Below are positions 26,880-36,206 of a stretch of 64,000 bases of DNA, piece after piece (within the stretch, counting starts at the first letter, position 1; each line of letters opens with the position of its first letter). The translations under genes were made by a program, and so were the position numbers. The notes beneath the pieces were generated by a model that had not been told where the DNA came from, ran no database searches, and saw only the letters and a list, made by a program, of their open reading frames with translations. Source of the DNA: Aquirhabdus sp. GTDB lineage: Bacteria; Pseudomonadota; Gammaproteobacteria; Pseudomonadales; Moraxellaceae. The stretch covers positions 5,263 through 69,262 of the forward strand of contig JASLHI010000045.1 in assembly GCA_030149815.1 (NCBI GenBank), written 5' to 3'.

Positions 26880-27428
26880 ATGCCCAAAATTGTACTTTTT
26901 AATAAACCTTATGACGTATTGACGCAGTTTCGTGCAGAAGGTGATCGAAGAACACTCGCTGATTTTATTCGTGATCCAAGTTTGCGTGTTGCAGGTCGTT
27001 TAGATCGTGACTCTGAAGGCTTATTATTATTGACTAATGATGGTGTCGTGAATGCCCGCCTCACTCAACCCAAGCAAAAACAATTTAAGACCTATTGGGT
27101 ACAAGTTGATGGTGAACCGACCGATGAAGCCATTAACCAACTCATCAAAGGCGTGATGTTAAATGATGGCATGACGTTACCTGCAAAAGTGAAACGCATC
27201 GATGAGCCGCCAGTTTGGGCGCGAACGCCGCCTGTTCGTTATCGCGCATCCATTCCTACCTCATGGCTGGAAATCCAAATTTGTGAAGGGCGTAATCGTC
27301 AGGTTCGGCGCATGACAGCTGCGGTCAAGCATCCGACTTTACGTTTAATTCGTGTGCAGATAGGCCCTTATCGTTTGGATGATTTGGCATCTGGTGAGTT
27401 GCGTGAAGTGGATTATGTAGCTATTTAA
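26880..27428 (+). CDS. rluE: 23S rRNA pseudouridine synthase RluE-like
   Basis: A 182-residue RsuA/RluB/E/F-family pseudouridine synthase lacking an S4 domain, as in RluE (U2457 of 23S rRNA in E. coli). The catalytic motif GRLDRDSEGLLLLTNDG (residues 39-55) contains the active aspartate. KPKQKQFKTYWVQV and EGRNRQVRRMTAAVKHPTLRLIR follow. It is divergent from icd, as in enterobacteria, which supports RluE over its paralogues. Confidence 0.9.
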   Translation: MPKIVLFNKPYDVLTQFRAEGDRRTLADFIRDPSLRVAGRLDRDSEGLLLLTNDGVVNARLTQPKQKQFKTYWVQVDGEPTDEAINQLIKGVMLNDGMTLPAKVKRIDEPPVWARTPPVRYRASIPTSWLEIQICEGRNRQVRRMTAAVKHPTLRLIRVQIGPYRLDDLASGELREVDYVAI

Positions 27429-27484
27429 GCATAAAAGCAGTTAAAGGCGAGTAAAAAATAAATTGCTCATAAGTCCCCGCGCGT

Positions 27485-27528
27485 TTCGACAAGCTCAACG
27501 AGCTATGCAGTTCACTGAGCTTGTCGAA
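27485..27528. repeat. REP-like palindrome, copy 1
   Basis: TTCGACAAGCTCA (27485-27497) and its exact complement TGAGCTTGTCGAA (27516-27528) form a 13-bp stem around an 18-base centre. The unit recurs near 50.6 kb and 62.3 kb, always between genes. Here it lies between convergent rluE and the photolyase gene. Confidence 0.85.
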
Positions 27529-27570
27529 GTGTGCTGTAATATGATTAGAAATCTTTTCTTTCAATTCCCA

Positions 27571-29034
27571 TCAGACTCTATTCTGATTCGCCAACTGCTT
27601 TGATGGATTTTTAAGAAAGTCATCAAAGCACACGAGAGTTGCCTTTCTTGCTTCTGTGTAATCAATAATTGGTAATGGATAGTCTTTACCCAAAGTAATA
27701 CCAAGGCTTTGTAGCTCTTTTTGATATTCCCACGGTGCATGTAGAAACTTTGCTGGGATATCTTTAAAAATAGGAAGGTATTTCTTAATAAATAGCCCCT
27801 CAGCATCAAACTTTTTACTTTGCGTCATGGGATTAAAAATTCTGAAATAAGGCTGAGCATCACATCCTGTTGATGCAGACCATTGCCATCCGCCATTATT
27901 TGCCGCCAAATCAAAATCTAATAGTTTTTCAGCAAAATACTGCTCACCCATTTTGTAGTCGATCAGCATAATTTTGGTCAGGAATGATGCTGTGAGCATA
28001 CGCAGGCGATTATGCATATAGCCCAAAGTATTGAGCTGAACCATGGCAGCATCGACTAATGGATAGCCTGTACGCCCTTCGCACCATGCTTTGAACAGCA
28101 CTTCGTCACGTAACCAAGGAAAGTTCTGATATTGAGGCTTAAACGATGAATGAACCACATGTGGATCATTGAATAGAATCTGAAAGTAAAAGTCGCGCCA
28201 AATGATTTCATTCAACCATGTATCACAACCTTCACGGAAACGACTCATTGCGACATCCGACAGTTCTAAGATTTCTCTGACGACTTTACGAATCGAAATT
28301 GTCCCAAAACGAAAATGTGTGGACAAAAATGATGTACCACTAATAGATGGAATTTCGCGATTTTCTTTATATTGTTGTGCTTTATCCGCTTTAAAATCTG
28401 CAAATAGTTTATGAGCATGATTAGCCATCACTATTGCTTTATCTGCGATACCGGTCTTTTCAAAACCTAGACTTTCCAAACTCATTAATTCGATTTTTGG
28501 AGCTTTGACCAGTTTTTCCAATAAATCCTCAGTCGGATAATGTTGAAAATTGGATGAATGCAGCTTTGCTCGCCACGCATTTTTATAAGGCGTGAAGACA
28601 TGATAAGGCTCTCCTTGCTGATTTAAGATTTCTCTTTTAGCAAAGATTACTGTGTCCTTGTAGGATTTGAATTCAATATGATCGCGTCCCAATTCTTGCT
28701 GGACAAATTGATCGCGCTTAATCGCATCAGGCTCATAGTCCTCATTGCAATAAACTGCAGTTACTTGATGCGTTTTTGCGAGTTCAATCACTTTAGAAGG
28801 ATGATCATGAACAACGATCAGATCAGAACCAAGAAGGTTTAATTTTGTTTTAATATTTTGGATACAGTGCCAGATAAATTCGACACGCTTATCTTTTCTG
28901 GGTAAATTTTTTAAGATATTTTTATCAAAAATAAAAATCGGAATGACAACGTCATTTTCACTCAGACATTGATAAAGAGCACAATTATCCTCTAGTCGTA
29001 AATCGCGCCTAAACCAAAAAATCGCTTTCTTCAT
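27571..29034 (-). CDS. phrB: Deoxyribodipyrimidine photolyase
   Basis: This enzyme repairs UV-induced cyclobutane pyrimidine dimers using light and FADH-. The 487-residue protein has the N-terminal antenna domain start (AIFWFRRDLRLEDN) and the C-terminal FAD domain with the RFGTISIR region, the WLNEIIWRDFY segment, the GRTGYPLVDAAM block, the MHNRLRM block and the family signature ANNGGWQWSASTGCDAQPYFRIFNP. I use the ATG at 29034, with GAG 8 bases upstream. A GTG three codons earlier is possible. The residues fit class I CPD photolyase better than cryptochrome-DASH, but light-repair activity is inferred. Confidence 0.94.
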   Translation of the reverse strand: MKKAIFWFRRDLRLEDNCALYQCLSENDVVIPIFIFDKNILKNLPRKDKRVEFIWHCIQNIKTKLNLLGSDLIVVHDHPSKVIELAKTHQVTAVYCNEDYEPDAIKRDQFVQQELGRDHIEFKSYKDTVIFAKREILNQQGEPYHVFTPYKNAWRAKLHSSNFQHYPTEDLLEKLVKAPKIELMSLESLGFEKTGIADKAIVMANHAHKLFADFKADKAQQYKENREIPSISGTSFLSTHFRFGTISIRKVVREILELSDVAMSRFREGCDTWLNEIIWRDFYFQILFNDPHVVHSSFKPQYQNFPWLRDEVLFKAWCEGRTGYPLVDAAMVQLNTLGYMHNRLRMLTASFLTKIMLIDYKMGEQYFAEKLLDFDLAANNGGWQWSASTGCDAQPYFRIFNPMTQSKKFDAEGLFIKKYLPIFKDIPAKFLHAPWEYQKELQSLGITLGKDYPLPIIDYTEARKATLVCFDDFLKNPSKQLANQNRV

Positions 29035-29078
29035 GTGTAGCACTCGATCTTAAACTTAACCATAAATGATGGTTCTAT

Positions 29079-30851
29079 TTATACATCTTTGGAGTCTTCT
29101 TTGGACGATTTAATTTCGTCTGAAAAATTGCTATCCATGTTTAAGATTCGATGTGTTTTTGAACCATGTGACGTCTTCTGCTCATGAAATAAACGACGAA
29201 GTACCTTGCCCATTGGACCACGGGGAACCTCTTTGACAAATTCAATCTGATCTGGGATTTCGTTGCTTTTTAGATGATTCTGTAAGTAAGTTGAGAGACG
29301 TTCAGGTGTGAGTCCTTCTTTAGCGACAACAAAAAGCTTAATTGCTCGCTTAGCAACATCACTTTGTAGTTCTTCCTGAACAGCTAAACAATCAAGCACA
29401 TCTTCATGTTCAGCAGCAGCATTTTCAATTTCGCGAGGAAAAACGAGTTCGTTTTGCACCCAAAATACATCTTTTTTGCGCTCTAAAACTCGTAAATAAC
29501 CATCTTCATCCAGAGATGCAATATCACCTGTGCGTAACCATCCATCATGAGTCAAGACTTCACTGGTTGCTTGAGGAAGCTGCCAATAACCGCGCATCAA
29601 TTGAGGACCACGTACCCAAAGCTCACCAGCTTGGTTGAACCCTAAATCGACGCCTTGATTAGATACAATTCGAATTTCGGTTTCAGGCGTGATAACACCT
29701 GCAGTGCCAAGTTTGACGCGATTGGGTGGCGTCTCTGCAATCAAAGGTGACGCCTCACTGAGCCCATAACCCTCAATAATGGCGTACCCTGTTCGATTAT
29801 GCCATTCACGGTGAAGATTCAAACTGACATGGCTTCCACCACAAAGAAAAAGCCTTAAATTGCTCGATATTTTGAATTCTTTTGATGTTTTTAAAAGTTG
29901 ATCATAGAGCAATGGTATGCCCAACATAACATCAAATTCCTGCTCCATCATATTGGGATGTTCAAGCAGATTATTAATACTCGTTAGCGCTAGACATCCC
30001 TGCTTTCTAACGCACATTAAAAAGTTGGTCACACCAATAATATGCTGTAATGGAATAGGACAAAGAATTTTGCATCCCATTTTGACCGTATTCCCCAAAA
30101 CTTGCTGACCTTGAGACAGACTCGCGATTAAGCTTGCATGAGTCAATAAAACACCTTTTGGACGTCCAGTTGTTCCGCTGGTATATTGTAAAAGTGCAAT
30201 ATCGGTTGATACTGCAGCAGGCCATTCAATTTGATGACTTCGCTTCGATAAAATATCTCGTAAACGAGTATGTGTTAACAAGGTTTCTTTTTTCTTAATC
30301 AGTTTTAGTAATCGTTTGGCTGAGACCCAGCCCTGTAAGACTGCTTGTAAGCTCGCGTAATCATTACGTCGTGTTGTTACAATATGTCGAACACCTGTTT
30401 GTAACAACATAGGTTGTATATTCGTCAGCAAACTTGGTGCTGTGATGAGTAATTTAGCGCCAGAATCTTGAAGCTGAAATAAAACATCGTTCAACTGAGC
30501 AGACATGCCCAAATTAACGACAACAGCACGAGCAAGCCACGCTGCATAAATCGCAACACCATAAGAAATGCTATTGGGCAAATAAATTGCGACACGATCG
30601 CCTGGTTTAATATTCGCGGTTTTGATCATCCAAGCTGAGAGCGTCTTCGCACTTGCTTCAAGATCTTGGTAATTCAGTGTAATCCCTTCAAATTCTAGGC
30701 TAGGTTCATAGGGAGCGGTTTCAATTGTTTCGGCGAACAATTCAAGTAAAGTTTGCTGAGTAGGTGCAATTCGCCCACGACCAACGTACAGTGCAACTTG
30801 GCGCGACTGCCGTGAAGTTGGTGCTTTATTACCTTTGTCAACTGCCACCAA
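29079..30851 (-). CDS. AMP-dependent synthetase/ligase
   Basis: A 590-residue adenylate-forming enzyme of the fatty-acyl/aryl-CoA ligase superfamily. ATP motif QYTSGTTGRPKGVLLTH, GYGLSEASP, RTGDIASLDEDGYLRVLERKKD and the C-terminal PRGPMGKVLRRLF lysine are all present, so both half-reactions look possible. The start is non-ATG: TTG at 30851 (or GTG at 30848) with AAGAGG 7-10 bases upstream. The natural acid is unknown. It is separate from the aromatic operon ligase and only distantly similar. The gene stands 45 bp upstream of the photolyase gene and may be co-transcribed with it. Confidence 0.85.
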   Translation of the reverse strand: MVAVDKGNKAPTSRQSRQVALYVGRGRIAPTQQTLLELFAETIETAPYEPSLEFEGITLNYQDLEASAKTLSAWMIKTANIKPGDRVAIYLPNSISYGVAIYAAWLARAVVVNLGMSAQLNDVLFQLQDSGAKLLITAPSLLTNIQPMLLQTGVRHIVTTRRNDYASLQAVLQGWVSAKRLLKLIKKKETLLTHTRLRDILSKRSHQIEWPAAVSTDIALLQYTSGTTGRPKGVLLTHASLIASLSQGQQVLGNTVKMGCKILCPIPLQHIIGVTNFLMCVRKQGCLALTSINNLLEHPNMMEQEFDVMLGIPLLYDQLLKTSKEFKISSNLRLFLCGGSHVSLNLHREWHNRTGYAIIEGYGLSEASPLIAETPPNRVKLGTAGVITPETEIRIVSNQGVDLGFNQAGELWVRGPQLMRGYWQLPQATSEVLTHDGWLRTGDIASLDEDGYLRVLERKKDVFWVQNELVFPREIENAAAEHEDVLDCLAVQEELQSDVAKRAIKLFVVAKEGLTPERLSTYLQNHLKSNEIPDQIEFVKEVPRGPMGKVLRRLFHEQKTSHGSKTHRILNMDSNFSDEIKSSKEDSKDV

Positions 30852-30982
30852 TCACTACCCTCTTATTTGACCTGAGATATCAAACTATATGATTTAAAAT
30901 AATCTAATAGTTAGGCTGTAACCAATCAAAGCTCATAAACCGAATAGGCTTATAAATAGTTATATTTGTTTTGTAGTTACAA

Positions 30983-32809
30983 TCATATCGGATTCACTGG
31001 CGCAAGCCAATCTGTTAATTGTTCAGGATTTACGATGGATAAGCGAATCGTCTGCATCACTGATGCAATAGGTTGAAGCTGAAAAATCATGAGCTCATCT
31101 CGCCTAAAAGCATGGCAAGTTAAAGAAGTTCCAGCTTTAGCACACGTATTCGCATGAAATCCTGCACTATCAGCCCATTGACTCAGTAAGGCCGTCGTCG
31201 CACGAATACCATCAATCGCAATCAACACATCATGTGCAGATAATCCAGCTTGGGCCGCTACAGAATCTCGAAGAACTTGTTGAATGGTAAGCCCGTGTGT
31301 AGTCTCTGTTGTCTTTAGACCCAATGGCCAAACTTTTTGTTCAACAGTGGTTTGTATGCCAACAATACTCAGCATTTCATCCAATGGAAGCTGGGTTGTA
31401 CCATCAACATAATTCTGCCAAAAGTCAGTCAGACGATCGCCTATTAATTTTTCACACAAATCAGGTATGGTATTGGCTGTTAAATATTGGCCTTGCTGTG
31501 CAAGCTGATATAGCTCACGCATGAGAGCATCCAAAGAGCTCCCTCGAGCACGAAGCGTTAAATCTAAACATAAACCGATTAAAGCGCCTTTATTGTAATA
31601 ACTGGTGGTGGCATTTTGCGAATTCTCATCTGGACGATAATACTTAATCCATGCATCAAAACTTGAATCACTAAGGCTCTGATGCGCACGACCCACATTT
31701 TGTTGATAACGCGTTATTTGCTCTGCGAGCAATTCTAAATATGCAGTGCGATCAATTACCCCACTACGATATAAAATCAAATCATCGTAATATGACGTAA
31801 ATCCTTCAAAAACCCACAGCATGCGGGTGTACACTTCACGCTCTAAATCTAAAACTGCAAACTCTTGCGGACGAATAAATTTGACCAACCACGCATGAAA
31901 ATACTCATGGCTACAAAGTCCTAAAAATCGACGATATGCACTAGCTGGCTGTATTGGTTCATTAGCATGAGGTAAATCTTCACGCGGTGTGATTAGACTC
32001 GTGCAATTCTGATGTTCTAATCCGCCATAACTTGAACCTGTCGCCATGACCATGAATAAATAGTTTTGAAAAGGAGCTTTACCAAAAAACTCAATTTCAT
32101 AGCGACAAATTTTTTCGAGGTCTGCAACCAATCTCGTCATATTGGTGCGATGTCTGCCAGAGATTGCAATTTTATGTTCAATGCCAAGTACATCAAAACT
32201 TACTAGACTTTGTTCAGCCATTTCAAAAGGATGATCAATTAATTCATCGTAACTATCAGCGATAAACTGATAAGTAGAACTTTTTTCTGTGATCAACGCC
32301 GTAGAATATTGTCTTAATGAACAAGCTATTGGCAATTGAGCAAAGACTTGACCAGATTGGATGGTTAACAGAGTAGACAAATTTTCTTGTCCAGCAACAG
32401 CAATGCAAACACAAGCTGGATTCGCATAAGCTCGCGTATGATCTAAATATGCACCGCGAACTGATAAATCAAACGCATACACTTGATAATGAACAATAAC
32501 TTGTTCTCCATCATGACAATCTAAACGCCAGCGATTTTTGGTAATTTTTTCAATAGATATTTGACGAGAAGTTGACGTCGTTGCTGTTGGCGTACTGACA
32601 TGTCGAGAAAACTCACGAATGAGATAACTGCCTGGAACCCAAACAGGTAACCATAATTCTTGTTGTGATCTCGCTGTAAATCTCAGAGTGACATCAATCA
32701 GATGCTGCCCAACTTGCTCAAATAACAAGATATATTCAATCGGTGGTTTAGAGTCTGAACTGACATCTGAATCTGCAATGTCTCTTCCTAAAAGATCTTT
32801 TTGTTGCAT
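30983..32809 (-). CDS. M61-family metallopeptidase with PDZ domain
   Basis: A 608-residue zinc peptidase related to glycyl aminopeptidase and tricorn-interacting M61 proteins. The zinc motif HEYFH occurs in LGLCSHEYFHAWLVKFIRP, with the third ligand expected in WVFEGFTSYYDDL about 45 residues later. An N-terminal beta-sandwich precedes it, and a PDZ-like domain lies near the C-terminus (LRDSVAAQAGLSAHDVLIAIDG). No signal peptide is evident, suggesting cytoplasmic action. I start at 32809, where GGAG lies 7 bases upstream. An upstream extension to 32857 is not needed. Confidence 0.9.
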   Translation of the reverse strand: MQQKDLLGRDIADSDVSSDSKPPIEYILLFEQVGQHLIDVTLRFTARSQQELWLPVWVPGSYLIREFSRHVSTPTATTSTSRQISIEKITKNRWRLDCHDGEQVIVHYQVYAFDLSVRGAYLDHTRAYANPACVCIAVAGQENLSTLLTIQSGQVFAQLPIACSLRQYSTALITEKSSTYQFIADSYDELIDHPFEMAEQSLVSFDVLGIEHKIAISGRHRTNMTRLVADLEKICRYEIEFFGKAPFQNYLFMVMATGSSYGGLEHQNCTSLITPREDLPHANEPIQPASAYRRFLGLCSHEYFHAWLVKFIRPQEFAVLDLEREVYTRMLWVFEGFTSYYDDLILYRSGVIDRTAYLELLAEQITRYQQNVGRAHQSLSDSSFDAWIKYYRPDENSQNATTSYYNKGALIGLCLDLTLRARGSSLDALMRELYQLAQQGQYLTANTIPDLCEKLIGDRLTDFWQNYVDGTTQLPLDEMLSIVGIQTTVEQKVWPLGLKTTETTHGLTIQQVLRDSVAAQAGLSAHDVLIAIDGIRATTALLSQWADSAGFHANTCAKAGTSLTCHAFRRDELMIFQLQPIASVMQTIRLSIVNPEQLTDWLAPVNPI

Positions 32810-33082
32810 CACTGCACTCCGACTCGGCTTAAAAATTACATCATAAAACCACACCATTTAAGACGCTATGATAAGTCTTTTGAGCTTTAGAATCTAACTT
32901 ATTCAAAATCCAATAAAACTGTCGGACATTCTGCTGTACAGTTTATGTAAAACTCTGTCATATTATTATCATGATACCTACCATAACTATTTTTATATAA
33001 AGGTTCCAAATTCAATTCTAGATTTAAAACAGTTTCTTTTTAACCTGCTTTTTTAAAAGCATATTTCAATAAGGCGCTTTCT

Positions 33083-34420
33083 ATGACTCAATCTTCTGTG
33101 TCTGCGACCCAATCGGTTACACACAACCCACTTCACAGAATTGTGATTGTGGGTGGTGGTGCTGGCGGATTGGAATTAGCAACTCGTTTGGGCCAAAGTC
33201 TTGGTAAATCAGGCAAAGCAAAAATTATTCTTGTGGATGCAACACTCACCCATATCTGGAAGCCACTTCTCCATGAAGTTGCTGCAGGCACAATTAATTC
33301 GTTTGAAGATGAATTAAATTATTTTGCTCATGCTTCAAAAAATTACTTTGAATTTCATCTCGGACAAATGAATGGAATTGATCGTGAAAATAAACGCTTG
33401 ATGCTCGATCCTCTGACAGATGGTTTAGGGCATGAAATTGCACCTGAGCGTAGTTTAAGCTACGATGATTTAGTCATTTCGATTGGTTCAACGTCTAATG
33501 ATTTTGGTACTGTTGGTGCAAAGGAGAACTGCATCTTCCTTGATTCTCGCGCCCAAGCTGATCGTTTCCAACGCGAATTTCTGAATTTATATCTGCAAGC
33601 GCAGGCTCGTTCTTTAGACAGCACAAGCCCTCAGGCTTTAAACATTGCGATTATTGGTGCTGGTGCAACGGGGGTTGAATTAGCTGCAGAATTACATCAT
33701 GCAACTCATGAGTTTATTCGTTATGGCTTAAATAGCATCGATCCAAGTAATGTCAGTATTACTTTGATTGAAGCTGCCGACCGAATTTTACCAGTATTAT
33801 CAAAACAAAATTCAGCGGCCGCAAATCAGCAGCTTGTTGATTTTGGAATCAATGTCATGACGAGTCGACGCGTTGTTGCAATCCATCCTAATTCAGTTGA
33901 ATGTGATGGCGGAGTTCTGATTCCTGCAACATTGAAAGTTTGGTCAGCAGGGATTAAAGCACCAGATATTCTGAAAGAGATTGCTGGTCTGGAAACTAAT
34001 CGTATTAATCAATTAGTTGTCAAACCGACTCTGCAAACTACTCGTGATGACTCCATCTTTGCTTTTGGTGATTGTGCATGTTACATCCCAGAAGGTGCTG
34101 AACGCCCTGTGCCACCACGTGCTCAAGTTGCGAACCAGCAAGCGATTGTCTTGGCAAAAATCCTCAAAGCCAAGCTCGCAGGTAAGTCGCTTCCTACATT
34201 TACGTTCAGTGATAAAGGTTCACTGATTTCTTTAGGTGATACGAATACTGTTGGAAACTTGGTGAATAAGATTAACGTGCAAGGCTTTTTTGCTCGCATC
34301 ATGTACTTATCACTGTATCGTCTCCATCAAGTCGCGTTGCATGGTGTATTTAAAACAGGCGTTTTAATTTGCAAAGACTTATTATCACGCACTTCAGGGC
34401 CGACATTAAAACTGCATTAA
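33083..34420 (+). CDS. ndh: Type II NADH:quinone oxidoreductase
   Basis: A 445-residue non-proton-pumping respiratory NADH dehydrogenase at the cytoplasmic face of the inner membrane. It has the FAD loop IVGGGAGGLELA (residues 24-35), THIWKPLLHEVAAGT typical of NDH-2, the NADH-binding loop IIGAGATGVELAAELHH near residue 190, and FAFGDCACY near 330 for FAD. An amphipathic C-terminal region with SLYRLHQVALHG would anchor it. It is monocistronic, ending at a terminator shared with DUF805. Confidence 0.93.
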   Translation: MTQSSVSATQSVTHNPLHRIVIVGGGAGGLELATRLGQSLGKSGKAKIILVDATLTHIWKPLLHEVAAGTINSFEDELNYFAHASKNYFEFHLGQMNGIDRENKRLMLDPLTDGLGHEIAPERSLSYDDLVISIGSTSNDFGTVGAKENCIFLDSRAQADRFQREFLNLYLQAQARSLDSTSPQALNIAIIGAGATGVELAAELHHATHEFIRYGLNSIDPSNVSITLIEAADRILPVLSKQNSAAANQQLVDFGINVMTSRRVVAIHPNSVECDGGVLIPATLKVWSAGIKAPDILKEIAGLETNRINQLVVKPTLQTTRDDSIFAFGDCACYIPEGAERPVPPRAQVANQQAIVLAKILKAKLAGKSLPTFTFSDKGSLISLGDTNTVGNLVNKINVQGFFARIMYLSLYRLHQVALHGVFKTGVLICKDLLSRTSGPTLKLH

Positions 34421-34437
34421 TCGAATAATCCGCTAAT

Positions 34438-34475
34438 AAAAAAGCCATTTCTGATGCTAAGAAATGGCTTTTTTG
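34438..34475. terminator. Bidirectional terminator between ndh and the DUF805 gene
   Basis: A 13-bp stem AAAAGCCATTTCT/AGAAATGGCTTTT (from 34440 to 34472) with a 7-base loop, flanked by an A-run and TTTTTT. Confidence 0.9.
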
Positions 34476-34489
34476 TTTATTGCGCTTAA

Positions 34490-34837
34490 TTAGGATTTTG
34501 GATTAGGGCCATATTGGTTACTTCCAGAATCACTATCAGTGACATACCAGATTAATAAAATGATCCAGCCAATGATTGGAATCAATGCCAATAATTGCCA
34601 CCAACCACTGCGATTAATATCATGAAGACGACGAGCGGTCACCGCAATACTAGGAATTAACATCGCCAAACTAAAAATAGATGCTAGAAACATCATATGA
34701 ATTGCATAGCCAACGGCAGCAAGAGCAAGGTAAATGATGATGTAAATAAGGGTATACATCCAATATTCTTCACGCTGTGCACGTCCATCAAATTGTGCAT
34801 ATTTATTTTTTACAACATCCAAAAACCAGTCCATCAT
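34490..34837 (-). CDS. DUF805 membrane protein
   Basis: A 115-residue inner-membrane protein with the DUF805 hallmark: a FDGRAQREEYWMY segment at residues 17-29, three hydrophobic stretches, a PSIAVTARRLHDINRSGWW block (62-80) and a YGPNP-type tail. The function of the family is not known. It is convergent with ndh. Confidence 0.9.
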   Translation of the reverse strand: MMDWFLDVVKNKYAQFDGRAQREEYWMYTLIYIIIYLALAAVGYAIHMMFLASIFSLAMLIPSIAVTARRLHDINRSGWWQLLALIPIIGWIILLIWYVTDSDSGSNQYGPNPKS

Positions 34838-35112
34838 TATTCTCCGTTTTTAAGTTTTCAGACTCAACTGCGTAACTATTTTCATGGTTACATTGCTACA
34901 GTCTGTTTTTAGATGGCTAATATAAAAATGCCATTTGCTAGTTTGTTTATACAGTAAAAAATAGCAAATGCAACAAAGAAGAACAGCTAATACCAATGAA
35001 TAGCATATCAATACGTTTATAATATAAGCATTTTTCTAATGCTGTTGACGTATACTAGCTTATTTTTTGTATAAAGCACTTTTAAAAGCTGCTTGTGATT
35101 CGTGAGAACTCT

Positions 35113-36114
35113 ATGAGTAATTTATCTGATGTTGCATTTTCTATGCTCGATCTCGTCCCTGTACGTGCAGGCGGTACGATTGCGCAAGCATTGCATAACT
35201 CACTAGATTTAGCACAACATTTAGAGAATTTAGGTTTTACACGTTTCTGGTTAGCTGAACACCACAATATGCAAGGAATTGCCAGTTCAGCAACATCGGT
35301 ATTGGTCGGATATATCGCAGCAGGAACACAAAAAATTCGAGTAGGTTCTGGCGGCATCATGTTGCCTAATCATGCACCATTGGTAGTCGCTGAGAATTTT
35401 GGCACGTTAGCGACACTCTATCCGAATCGGATTGATCTAGGTCTAGGTCGTGCACCAGGGACAGATCAAGTCACTATGAGAGCACTACGACGAGATCGCT
35501 TAGGCAATGGAGAGGACTTCCCAAATCAGGTTGCTGAATTACGCGCTTACCTCGCTACTCCAGAATCCGATCAACGCGTCATCGCAACGCCTGGCGCCAG
35601 CACAAATGTACCCGTCTGGTTATTGGGATCAAGTCTATTCAGTGCGCAATTAGCGGCAAAACTGGGTTTACCTTATGCTTTTGCATCGCACTTTGCACCG
35701 CGAATGATGCATGATGCGATTCGTGTTTATCGTAGTCAATTTCAAGCATCAGATGTATTGAAAAAACCATATCTATGTCTGGGTGTTCCGCTCATTGCAG
35801 CACCAACAGATGAAGAAGCCGAATTTTTGGCAACAACATCAAAACAACGTATCCTCGCATTCATGCGTGGTCAAAGTTTAGAGTTACGTCCACCGATTGC
35901 AAACGCTGAACTTGAAGCGCAGTGGTCGCCTGCAGAAAAAGCGGCTGTAGAGGCATTTTTACAAGTTGCAGTCATTGGTAGTCCTGAAACTGTAAAAAAC
36001 AAACTTGAAAAGTTACTCGCGGAAACTGATGCGGATGAATTGATGTTTGTTTCGGACTCGTATGAACATGCGCATCGATTACGCACATTCGATATCGTCA
36101 GTAGTCTGCGTTAA
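35113..36114 (+). CDS. LLM-class (luciferase-like) flavin-dependent oxidoreductase
   Basis: A 333-residue protein of the bacterial luciferase-like superfamily, using reduced FMN (or a related flavin) to oxidise or reduce an unknown substrate. The blocks FSMLDLVPVRAGGTIAQALHNS, GFTRFWLAEHHNM, IRVGSGGIMLPNHAPLVVAE, RIDLGLGRAPGTD and WLLGSSLFSAQLAAKLGLPYAFASHFAP are typical of the single-component group related to E. coli YhbW. The ATG at 35113 has TGAGA 6 bases upstream, and the GTG at 35095 is less likely. Confidence 0.9.
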   Translation: MSNLSDVAFSMLDLVPVRAGGTIAQALHNSLDLAQHLENLGFTRFWLAEHHNMQGIASSATSVLVGYIAAGTQKIRVGSGGIMLPNHAPLVVAENFGTLATLYPNRIDLGLGRAPGTDQVTMRALRRDRLGNGEDFPNQVAELRAYLATPESDQRVIATPGASTNVPVWLLGSSLFSAQLAAKLGLPYAFASHFAPRMMHDAIRVYRSQFQASDVLKKPYLCLGVPLIAAPTDEEAEFLATTSKQRILAFMRGQSLELRPPIANAELEAQWSPAEKAAVEAFLQVAVIGSPETVKNKLEKLLAETDADELMFVSDSYEHAHRLRTFDIVSSLR

Positions 36115-36135
36115 AATTTATATACAAAGTACGGT

Positions 36136-36192
36136 CAAAAAAAAATCTTACTAAAACAAGCAACTTTATGCTTATTCAGTAGGATTTTTTTT
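36136..36192. terminator. Terminator between the LLM oxidoreductase and amt
   Basis: A bipartite stem: AAATCTTACT pairs with AGTAGGATTT (one G-U), with an inner AAGC/GCTT, flanked by a long A-run and a long T-run. It can serve both convergent genes. Confidence 0.8.
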
Positions 36193-36206
36193 ATAGCTAA
36201 TTCGAC

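Noticed and set aside
29079..30851. AMP-dependent ligase as a polyketide or siderophore module
   Set aside because: It has no carrier-protein or condensation domains nearby. The neighbours are a photolyase and a peptidase, so only a generic acyl/aryl-CoA ligase call is justified.
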